A stretch of 64,000 nt of DNA from Sipunculus nudus. Taxonomy: Eukaryota; Annelida; Sipuncula; Golfingiida; Sipunculidae. Location: the NCBI GenBank assembly GCA_026874595.1, contig CM049315.1, positions 72,213,416 through 72,277,415 on the forward strand, given 5' to 3'. The position numbers were made by a program, and so were the translations under genes. Positions 48,109 through 58,109 of the stretch are shown piece by piece; positions within the stretch are counted from its first letter, which is position 1, and each line of letters starts with the position of its first letter. The notes beneath the pieces are model-generated. The model was not told the DNA's origin. It saw only the letters and a list, made by a program, of their open reading frames with translations, and did not search any database.

Positions 48109-48860
48109 TCATGACCAATGGCTCACTTGTTAAACTAATACATCTTACATCTTACAGTAATATCTCGAAACAGATTATTCATTTTCCGGATATTGTCAAT
48201 AGGTGGCGCTGCACTCGCCCCTCCCCTATATATATATTTTTGCCTATTTCTACAAAACTATAAACCTCAATTACAAACACTTATTGATTGTCTTCCTTTG
48301 AATCTTCTCCATAATCTGAGTTAGTCATCTGGTCTTATTCTTGTGTCACATTTTCAGTATGTCTGTCTGTTTGTCAGTGATCCTCAATTTCGCCTGCTTG
48401 CTAGATCTTGCGTCTTACACTCAGCAATCTTCAGGCCACAGTTTTCCAGGAATCCTTTTGGAATTGAAACATCTTATTTGTTATATTAATAGCTCAAAAG
48501 AAATTTTTAATATTTGGGATATGGCCGCTAGGAGATGCTGCAGTAGAGCCTCTACACCATATCATTTTTGGGCCATATCTCCGACATTATAAACTCTACC
48601 TACTAAAACTATAGCTCATTTTGCTTCTCTTTACGTTCCCCACTTTTTTCTGGTATTCTGTTATCTCAGGTGTGTCAGTATATCTGTCTGTTTTGAGCTT
48701 AGTCTGCTTTCATGTTCTTTTTTGTAATATATGTCGTTCAACAGGCCAAGCTTTCCAGCAATCGCTTTAAAATTCATACAGTTGATAGAAAACCGACAGT
48801 TTGTCATGTTTGTCCAATCTGTAAGTCATTTCGGTCCGGCAAGCTCTCGACCTATGGTCG

Positions 48861-48871
48861 TCTAGTCTGTT

Positions 48872-48902
<31 letters not shown>

Positions 48903-50297
48903 GTACTCTCTACAGGCCATAATTTTAAGGCAATTGCCTTATAACTTATACAGCTGGTAGACAAGCAAAAGTCCTCGGGGCCTATTATTTTTGGGCAATA
49001 CAGGTCAAAGGTCAAGGTCAAGGTCATCAAAACTTCTCAAAACGGTTTTTTCTTCATATCTTTGTCACTATTAGTCGTATCTTCTTCAAACATAGCTCAT
49101 TTTAAACGTCATTCCAAGGCCAGTCATCTGGTGTGTAGCTGACTCAAATTTGCCGTAACCATGGTTACGAATTTTTGGGAGAAAGTCATGATATTCTAAA
49201 ATAAGGGGTCTTATTTTTCTAACTTTGTCAGTTTTAAAGCTAGAGAGGTCTAGTTTTTTGCATCAGGTAGCATTTAACAAGTACTGCAAGATTTTATTAA
49301 AATTCTCGCGATATCTCGTACAATAACTCGTCAAACGAGATTTTTCGAGATTTCAGTAATCTTGCCCTGGAGGCCACAGTTTTGCAGGAATCTTTTTGAA
49401 ACTAACATATTGAAAGTCCTACACTATTATCTCGAAATTAATTTTTCATTTTTTGAATTCGTCCGCTAGGGGGCGCTGGGTGCAAACCTCTCCAACATAT
49501 CATGTTTTGGCAATATCTCCAAAATTATAAGCCTCAATTACAAAAACTATAGTTTTTTTCCCCTAAGACTTCTTCATGAACTAGTTTTGTCATCTGTTCT
49601 CAATCTTGTGTCACTTTGTCTGTGTGTCCGTCTGTTTCTCAGTTGTCCTCAAATCCGCTTGCTTGCCGGTTCTTGCGTCTCACATATAGCATTCTACAGG
49701 AGACAGTTTTGAAAGAATCTTTTTTAAACTATTACATCTTATGTCCTACACTAATATCTAGAAACCGATTTTTCATTTTCCAGAATTGGCCGCTAGGGGG
49801 CGGTGCACTCAAACTTGCACAACATATCATTTTTTGCCCATATCTCCAAAACTATTAACCTCATTTACAAAAACTATAGCTTATTGTCTTCCTCTGAGGT
49901 TTCTTCATAATATGATTAAGTCATCTGTTCATCAATCTTGGGTCAGTTTGTCAGTATGTTTGTCTGTTTGTCAGTTGTCCTCAATTTCGCCTGCTTTCTG
50001 GTTCTTGCGTCTCACATGTAGCATTCTACTGGCCACAGTTTTGCAGGAATCGTTTTGTAAATTACACTTGTCATATATCGTGATGATATCTGGAAGTCCT
50101 ATGTTTAATATTCAAATAAGTCAAAGGTCAAGGTCAAGGTGATAAAAAATATATCAAAATATTATTTTCTTTAGAACTTTGTTAATTTTGGTTCTTTCTT
50201 CACAAACTATGGATTATTTTCTTTCAGTTTGACACTGCTCGTTCATCTGACTAACTTAACATCATTTCCGGCAAGCGCGTGACCTCAGGTCATCTAG
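48861..50297 (+). repeat. Microsatellite, module N, R331x2 and end segment
   Basis: GTCT/GTTT run 48868-48901; AGGTCAAAGGTCAAGGTCAAGG near 49,003; GTAACCATGGTTAC at 49155-49168; a mutated hairpin near 49,324 (ATAACTCG left arm); CTCF-like cores at 49461 (GTCCGCTAGGGGGCGCTG) and 49788; end hairpin TGACCTCAGGTCA at 50280-50292, then TCTAG. Confidence 0.83.
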
Positions 50298-50842
50298 TTT
50301 GTCTGTCTGTCTGTCTGTCTGTGTACTCTCTACAGGCCACAATTTTCCAGCAATTGCTTTCAAACTTATACAGCTGGTAGACAAGCAAAAGTCCTGGAGG
50401 CCTATTTTTTTTTGGCATTATAGGTCAAATGTCAGGTCAAGGTCATCAAAAGTATACAAAACGGTTTTTTGTTCATATCGGTGTTAATATTGGTCGTATC
50501 TACTTCAACAGTAGCTCATTTTAATCGTCATTCCAAGGCCTGTTTTCTGGTATGTAGCTGACTCAATTTGCGGTAACCATGGTAACGCATTTTTGGGGAA
50601 AAGTGCTGATATTTTTCTAAATTTGTCAGTTTTAAAGCTACAGAGGTCTAGTTTTTTGCTTCAGGTAGCATTCACCTAGTACTACAAGATTCTATTAAGA
50701 GTCTCGCAATATCTCGTATAATATCTCATCAAACGAGATATTTCGAGATTTCAGTAATCTTGCCCTGGAGGCCACAGTTTTGCAGGAATCTTTTTGAAAC
50801 TGGCATATCTTAAGTCCTACACTATTATCTCGAAATCAATTT
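50298..50842 (+). repeat. Module N truncated at a chimeric junction
   Basis: GTCT microsatellite, RFX-like GTAACCATGGTAAC at 50573-50586, hairpin with one changed base near 50,724 (CTCATC). Module N runs as far as ATCTCGAAATCAATTTTT near 50,842 and then switches to 1,274-bp unit sequence. Confidence 0.82.
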
Positions 50843-51676
50843 TTTTCAGATTTTGGAAATGGCCGCCAGGGGGCGTTGCAGATGAAAAAACATGAAAATT
50901 TGTTTTGGTGCTATACCTCCAGAACTATTAAACATTGGGCCATTTCCATCACAGCACCTTAAACTAGGGTCCGTGGGCTTATTTTTGCGCATAGGTGCCA
51001 AAGTGCGCTATTGCCAGATTTCTCTATTTTTGGGGTAAAACCTTTGAATTTTGAAAATATGCAGTTTTCAGCTTCTAGCTCTGTCAGTTTTTATGCTAGA
51101 GAGGTCAAAATTTTTGCATCTTGTAGCCCTTGGTGAGTTCTCGGTGATCCAACCAAAAATCTTGCAAAATCTCGCACCGTTTCTCGTCGAATGAGATTTC
51201 GCGATTTCACGGTGACATGCCCTATAGGCCACAGATATGCAGGCATCCTTTTGAAACTGATACATGTTACGTCATACACTAATATCTCGAAAGACATTGT
51301 TCAGTTTTTGGAAAATTACCGCTAGGGGGCGCTGCACTGAAACCCCGTACCTACTATCATTGTTTAACCATATCTCCAAAACTACACATTTTAGGTACAT
51401 AAACTGTACACCATATGAATTGGCGTTTCATGGCCTTTCTGCCCATGACCTCTTTTGTTTAATCATACACGGTCCCCGCAAATTTTTAGCAACTTTGTAA
51501 AAATTAAAACCCGCATGCACAAATACATATGCCATCACGCATGCATGCACGCGTTTTAGTATGAAAGACAGACACGCTTTCCCGTGACTGCAAAAATTAT
51601 AGCCTTCGCCGTATAAAATAAGTGACCACAGGCACTCTTTGCGGGCCGGTTTGCCATTTCTGTCGCGTTATAGTTT
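50843..51676 (+). mobile_element. Partial 1,274-bp unit (3' two thirds)
   Basis: Corresponds to about 41,790-42,620 of the 1,274-bp unit, with CTCF-like cores at 50861-50878 and 51317-51334 and the GCATGCATGCACGCG tail near 51,540. It carries point differences from the perfect array (for example TCCGTGGGC for TCCATGGGC), so it is an older or separately evolving copy. Confidence 0.85.
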
Positions 51677-52870
51677 GTTGCTTGCCGGAATCAGAGATTT
51701 CGACAAGTATGTTGATCAGTTCCGTTTGTTGCTTGCCGGAAATCTTCGATTTTCGCAAGCATGTTGATCACCCGCGTATGTTTGTTTGTTTGTTTGTTTG
51801 TTTGTTTGTTTGTCTGTCTGTTTGTTTGTCTGTATGTACACGCGCTACAGGCCACAGTTTTCAAGCAATCGCTCTGAAACTTATGCATTAAGTGTAAGAT
51901 TGGTTCTCCTCGGAGCCTATTGTTTTTGGTCATGATCGGTCAAAGGTTAAGGTCAGGGTCACCAAAAAACCTAAAATTTTTACTTTCTTCATATCTTTGT
52001 CAATAATAATCGTAGCCGCATAATCTGTAGCTCATTTTATTCCTCACTATGTTAGCTTTCCAAGTGCTGGCAAATTTTTCCGGTCAATGGTTACCATGGT
52101 AACGTATTTTTGGGGGAAATTCAGAAAATTCGAAAATTTCCCTCCAAATTTCTCATTATTTAAGTTAGAGAGGTCTAGTTTTTTGCAATGCGTAGCATTT
52201 AATATGCTCTATGCGAAATTAATGTAAGTCTCGCAAAATCTCGTGCCATTTGTCGTCAAATGAGACTTTTCGAGATTTCATTAAATACGATTTACAGGTG
52301 GCAGTTTTACAGCTAAAGTTCTGAAAGTGGCATATTTTCTGTTGTTCTGTATTATCTCGAACTTGTTTTTTCATTTTTCGGAAATAGCCACCAGGGGGCG
52401 TGGTACTGGAAACACTACAACTTATCATTTTTCCGCAATATCTAAAAAAATATTAAGCAAAGAACAATTTTTTTTGTCGCATCTAAAACTAGGATCATTG
52501 CCTTATTCCTTCGTACATTTAGCCTTGTGCTGCCGTTACCATGGTTACCAAATTTTGGGGTAAAACTTGACAATCTGAAATACGGAGTGTTCCTGCTTCT
52601 GTCTCTGTCAATATTTGCGATAGAACGCTCTGGTTTTTGGCGTTAGATAGCATTAGTTTACTTCTTAGTCATTCAATAGAAAGGCTCGTCATATCTCGCA
52701 CCGTTTCTCGTGAAACGAGAACACGAGACCATTCAAAGAAATGCCTATAATTCTGTCATTTTTTACGCTACAGACACATGGTTTTCAGCGTTGGGTAGCG
52801 CCTGACACTCGCAGTCACATTCAGGGGTCATATTGTAAGTCTCGTCAAATCTCGCGCCGTTTTTCGCCAA
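51676..52870 (+). repeat. Diverged hairpin-N-CTCF-R148 segment
   Basis: Two GCTTGCCGG units (about 51,679 and 51,729), the second with a TTCGATTTTCGCAAGC arm. A long GTTT/GTCT run lies at about 51,777-51,832, then AGGTTAAGGTCAGGG near 51,955 and the canonical RFX-type palindrome GTTACCATGGTAAC at 52090-52103. A CTCF-like AGCCACCAGGGGGCGTGG lies at 52386-52403, GTTACCATGGTTAC at 52535-52548, and R148-like sequence follows to 52,870. Related to 58.1-59.4 kb at about +6,310 bp. Confidence 0.78.
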
Positions 52871-52990
52871 ACCACGAAGACCCGCGCAATTGCCGCAAGT
52901 GGCGACAGGGTCCTTACGGTGGGCGGCCGGCGTGTGCAGCGGTGCGTGACGGCCTCTCCGGGCCCTGTCTGTGATCATACATGTTGGAGG
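52865..52990. repeat. GC-rich cassette, copy 3
   Basis: CACGAAGACCCGCGC, GGTCCTTACGGTGGGCGGC, CGGCGTGTGCAGCGG and GACGGCCTCTCCGGGCC, then ATGTTGGAGGCACAG. It precedes a GCTTGCC hairpin, as at 41.03 kb. Confidence 0.8.
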
Positions 52991-53079
52991 CACAGTCCGA
53001 AGAACTTTATTGCTTGCCCGAAATCTTCGATTTTCGCAAGCATGTTGATCACCCGCGTATGTTTGTTTGTTTGTTTGTT

Positions 53080-55217
53080 GCTTGCCGGAATCAGAGATTT
53101 CGACAAGTATGTTGATCAGTTCCGTTTGTTTGTTTGTCTGTATGTCCCCGCTCTACAGGCCACAATTTTGCATCAATCGTCCTGAAACTTATAGATAGAG
53201 TGTATAATCGGTTCTTCTCGGAGCCTATTGTTTTTGGTCATGATCGGTCAAGGGTCAAGGTCAGGGTCACCAAAAAGCTCAAAAACGGTTTTTTCTTCAT
53301 ACCTTCGTCAAAAATAGCCGTAGGCACCTAATCTGTTGCCCGTTTTATTTGCCACTGCATGGCCACTTCCAACACTGCAAAATTGCCTCATTTCGCTGTT
53401 ACCATGGTTAAGCAATTTTGGGGAGAAATCATGGAATTTCGTGATATTTTTCAAATTTGCAGCAATTTTACTGATTCTGAGATATTTTATGTAACATAAG
53501 AATATCTCGAAACGGGTTTTTCAGATTTTGGAAATGGCCGCCAGGGGGCGTTGCAGATGAAAAAACATGAAAATTTGTTTTGGTGCTATACCTCCAGAAC
53601 TATTAAACATTGGGCCATTTCCATCACAGCACCTTAAACTAGGGTCCATGGGCTTGTTTTTGCGCATAGGTGCCAAAGTGCGCTATTGCCAGATTTCTCT
53701 ATTTTTGGGGTAAAACCTTTCAATTTTGAAAATATGCAGTTTTCAGCTTCCAACTCTGTCAGTTTTTATGCTAGAGAGGTCAAAATTTTTGCATCTTGTA
53801 GCCCTTGGTGAGTTCTCGGTGATCCAACCAAAAATCTTGCAAAATCTCGCACCGTTTCTCGTCGAATGAGATTTCGCGATTTCACGGTGACATGCCCTAT
53901 AGGCCACAGATATGCAGGCATCCTTTTGAAACTGATACATGTTACGTCATACACTAATATCTCGAAAGCAATTGTTCAGTTTTTGGAAAATTTCCGCTAG
54001 GGGGCGCTGCACTGCAACCCCGTACCTACTATCATTGTTTAACAATATCTCCAAAACTACACATGTTAGGTACATAAACTGTACACCATATGAATAGGCG
54101 TTTCATGGCCTTTCTGCCCATGACCTCTTTTGTTTAATCATACACGGTCCCCACAAATTTTAGCAACTATGTAAAAATTAAAACCCGCATGCACCAATAC
54201 ATATGCCATCACGCATGCATGCACGCGTTTTAGTATGAAAGACAGACACGCTTTCCCGTGACTGCAAAAATTATAGCGTTCGCCGTATAAAATAAGTGAC
54301 CACAGGCACTCTTTGCCGGCCGGTTTGCCATTTCTGTCGCGTTATAGTTTATTGCTTGCCGGAATCAGAGATTTCGACAAGTATGTTGATCAGTTCCGTT
54401 TGTTTGTTTGTCTGTATGTCCCCGCTCTACAGGCCACAATTTTGCACCAATCGTCCTGAAACTTATAGATAGAGTGTATTATCGGTTCTTCTCGGAGCCT
54501 ATTGTTTTTGGTCATGATCGGTCAAGGGTCAAGGTCAGGGTCACCAAAAAGCTCAAAAACGGTTTTTTCTTCATACCTTCGTCAAAAATAGCCGTAGGCA
54601 CCTAATCTGTTGCCCGTTTTATTTGCCACTGCATGGCCACTTCCAACACTGCAAAATTGCCTCATTTCACTGTTACCATGGTTACGCAATTTTGGGGAGA
54701 AATCATGGAATTTCGTGATATTTTTCAAATTTGCAGCAATTTTACTGATTCTGAGATATTTTATGTAACATAAGAATATCTCGAAACGGGTTTTTCAGAT
54801 TTTGGAAATGGCCGCCAGGGGGCGTTGCAGATGAAAAAACATGAAAATTTGTTTTGGTGCTATACCTCCAGAACTATTAAACATTGGGCCATTTCCATCA
54901 CAGCACCTTAAACTAGGGTCCATGGGCTTGTTTTTGCGCATAGGTGCCAAAGTGCGCTATTGCCAGATTTCTCTATTTTTGGGGTAAAACCTTTCAATTT
55001 TGAAAATATGCAGTTTTCAGCTTCTAACTCTGTCAGTTTTTATGCTAGAGAGGTCAAAATTTTTGCATCTTGTAGCCCTTGGTGAGTTCTCGGTGATCCA
55101 ACCAAAAATCTTGCAAAATCTCGCACCGTTTCTCGTCGAATGAGATTTCGCGATTTCACGGTGACATGCCCTATAGGCCACAGATATGCAGGCATCCTTT
55201 TGAAACTGATACATACC
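53080..55217 (+). mobile_element. 1,274-bp repeat, second array (1.7 copies)
   Basis: One full and one partial unit, landmarks 1,274 bp apart (53134/54408, 53743/55017). CTCF-like cores at 53536, 53992 and 54810; RFX-like sites at 53398 (last base changed, GGTTAA) and 54672. It differs from the 41.35-46.03 kb array by shared changes such as AAGGTCAGGGTCACC and TTTCGCGATTTC, so the two arrays homogenised separately. It is truncated at the same point as the first array. Confidence 0.9.
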
Positions 55218-55345
55218 ACGAAGACACGTGCAATTGCCGCTAGTGGCGACAGGGTCCTTACGGTGGGCAGCCGGCGTGTGCAGCGGTGCTTGTCGGCCTT
55301 TCCGGGCCCTATCTATTGTCATACATAATGGAGGCGGAGGCACAG
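55217..55345. repeat. GC-rich cassette, copy 4
   Basis: More mutated than the other copies (GTGCTTGTCGGCCTTTCCGGGCC, ATAATGGAGGCGGAGGC). Confidence 0.78.
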
Positions 55346-56079
55346 TCCAGACTTTATTACTTGTATTACTTGCCGGAAATCTTCGATTTTCGAAAGCATG
55401 TTGGTCACCCGTGTATGTTTGTTCCTTCATCTTATGTATTATACTAATATCTCAAAAATTATTTTCATTTTCCTGATATGGCTGCTAGGGGGCGCTGCAC
55501 TTGACCCTTCCAAAAAAATCAGTTTTTGAACATATTTCCGTAAGAGTATACCTATATTACACAAACTATAGCTTATTTTCTTTCTCTTGGTCTTCTTCAA
55601 AACATGGTCAAGTCATCTGGTCTCCATCTTGTGTCACTTTGTCAGTATGTCTGTCCGTTTGTCATTTATCGTCAAATTCGCCTGCTTGCTGGTTTTTGCA
55701 CTTTAGATATAGCAATCAACAAGTCAGATATATGGACGAATCCTTTTGAAACTATTACATCTTATGTCATACACTAATATCATGAAACGCATTTGTCGTC
55801 TTCAGGATATGTCCACTAGAGGGCGCTGCAGTCGAACATCCCAAGTATATCATTATTTGGCCATATCTCCAAAATTATAAGCCTCAATTACATAAACTAT
55901 AGCTTATTTTCTTCCTCTAAGTATTCTCCATAACCTGATTAAGTCATCTTGTCTCCATCTTGTGTCCCTTTGTAAGTTTGTCTGTTTGTTTGTCGGTTGT
56001 CCTCAAATTCGCCGGCTTTTTGGTTCTTGAGTCTCACTGATAGCATTCTACAGGCCACCGTTTTGAAAGGATCATTTTT

Positions 56080-57294
56080 AGCTCAGCTGACTTTCAGTCA
56101 TGCTGGGCTATAGCGATGGGTCTTTGTCCGTCGTCCTTCCATCTGTCCATCCTACTGACCTGCCGTCCGTCTGTTAGCAGGGCACAAATCGTAACTGTAA
56201 GGGCTAGGGTCATGAACCCTATGTAGTCTTAGAGGTTCTAAAATGATCTCCTTGCAAACCTGAAATTAGGTCACTGACCTATATTCTCGAAGTTACAGGG
56301 TGTGTATGCACCCCCCATAAATAATTCTTTTAGCTAAAATTTTCATCCAAAACCTTCCATCTTTCACATACAGCTCATCTACCAACAGGGGAAGAACCAT
56401 AATTATTTTGAAGTCAACAGGTCAAAGGTCAAGGTCACAGGAGTCCCTTTATTTAATGCCTGTGGATGCATTTTAAGCCAAATCTTTCATCCCAATTCTT
56501 TGAACTTTAACATATATTTCACCTACTAAGAGGGAGAAGAATCCTATAGATTTTTAGGTCACAAGATCAAAGATCAGGGTCACAGGATCCAATTTTTTTA
56601 AAAGGTCGTGAAAACATTTCAAGCTAGACATTTCATTCCAAACTTCCCAGCACTGATATCGCTTCTCTGCCAACAGGGGAAAAGACCTGTTGATTTTGAG
56701 GTCAAAGGTCAAGTTCACTGCACCCACTTTTTGTGTGGAGTCATTTTCAGGAAACCTTTCAATCTATACCTTCCAATTGTCATATATGGCTTACCTACCA
56801 ATAGGGGAAGAAGCCTATCGATGTCGAGTTCAAAAGGTCAAAGGTCAAGGACACATTACTTAATTATTCTAAATGGTTGTGAACATTTTGCAAGTGAAAG
56901 TGTTCAACCCAAACCTTCAGTCTTTCACATATGCCACATCTATGCATCACTCAATTAGATTCAAACTTCATATTTATAAGCACCCGTTTCTCAATATTTC
57001 TTGCATGGATTTCCTTGATTTTTGCTATATATTTTGATCTTATATTTGCCCTTTGTGGTGTTTCTTTTGAGACTGACAGGTATCAAGCAAGCTATGGGAA
57101 TAGTTACTGATAGCTTAACAATCATTCATTTTTCCTTAGACCATCAAGTCACTGTGTTTTAACCAGACATAGGTGATGTATATTTCTGTTGTCGTAGAAA
57201 ATTTCAACATATTGGCAAATTGGTTCTTCAAAATGTGACTGGAAGTTGTGAATCTCAGCCCATGATGTGGCAGGTCATGCTTGGCAGCTGAGCG
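56080..57294. mobile_element. 1.21-kb inserted element with short inverted ends (copy 2)
   Basis: GCTCAGCTG at 56081-56089 and CAGCTGAGC at 57285-57293, in the same R331 position as copy 1, so the insertion came before the segment duplication. Interior tandem repeats with AGGTCAAAGG-type motifs lie at about 56,420-56,850. A frame related to the one at 47.4 kb ends earlier, so coding is unlikely. Confidence 0.7.
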
Positions 57295-58109
57295 TCATGA
57301 CCCATGGGTCACTTGTTAAACTATTACATCTTACATCTTACAGTAACAGATTATTCATTTTCTGGATATTGCCAAAAGGGGGGCGTTGCACTCGCCTCTC
57401 CCCTATATATATTTCTTTGCCATATCTACAAAACTATAAACTTCAATTACAAACACTATGACTTATTGTCTTCCTTTGAATCTTCTCCATAATCTGAGTT
57501 AGTCATCTGGTCTTATTCTTGTGTCACTTTTTCAGGATGTCTGTCTGTTTGTCAGTGATCCTCTATTTCACCTGCTTGCTGGATCTTGCGTCTTACAGTT
57601 AGCAATCTTCAGGCCACAGTTTTTCAGTATGTCTGTCTGTTTGTCAGTGATCCTCATTTTCGCCTGATTGCTGGATCTTGCGTCTTACAGTTAGCAATCT
57701 TCAGGCCACAGTTTTGAAGGAATCCTTTTGGAATTGGAACATCTCTTACAATAATATATACATCTTGGAACATTTCTTACAATAATATCTCAAAAGAAAT
57801 TTTTAATTTTTGGGATATGGCCGCTAGGGGATGCTGCGGTAGAGCCTCCACACCATATCATTTTTTGGCCATATCTCCGACATTATAAACTCTACCTTCA
57901 CTTGTAGTCAGTTATCTCAGGTGTGTCAGTATATTTGTATGTTTTGAGCTATGTCTGATTTCATGTTTTTTGTGTGATATATGTCGTTCAACAGGCCAAA
58001 CGTTCCAGCAATCGCTTTAAAAGTCATTCAATTGATAGAAAACCGTCAGTTTGTCCTGTTTGTCCATCTGTCTGTCATTTAAGTCCGGCAAGCTCTCGAC
58101 CTATGGTCG

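Larger units (their letters stand above)
46028..48860 (+). repeat. 2.8-kb segment duplicated at 55,217 (copy 1)
   Basis: Starts where the last 1,274-bp unit breaks off and joins the GC-rich cassette. It then has a GCTTGCC-type hairpin near 46,188, R331 monomers with cores at 46296 (degenerate, TAGGCGGCG) and 46627 (CCACTAGAGGGCGCTG), an inserted 1.21-kb element, further R331-like sequence with decayed cores near 48,195 and 48,523, and an end motif at 48848. Offset to the second copy is 9,185-9,189 bp in the first half. Confidence 0.88.
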
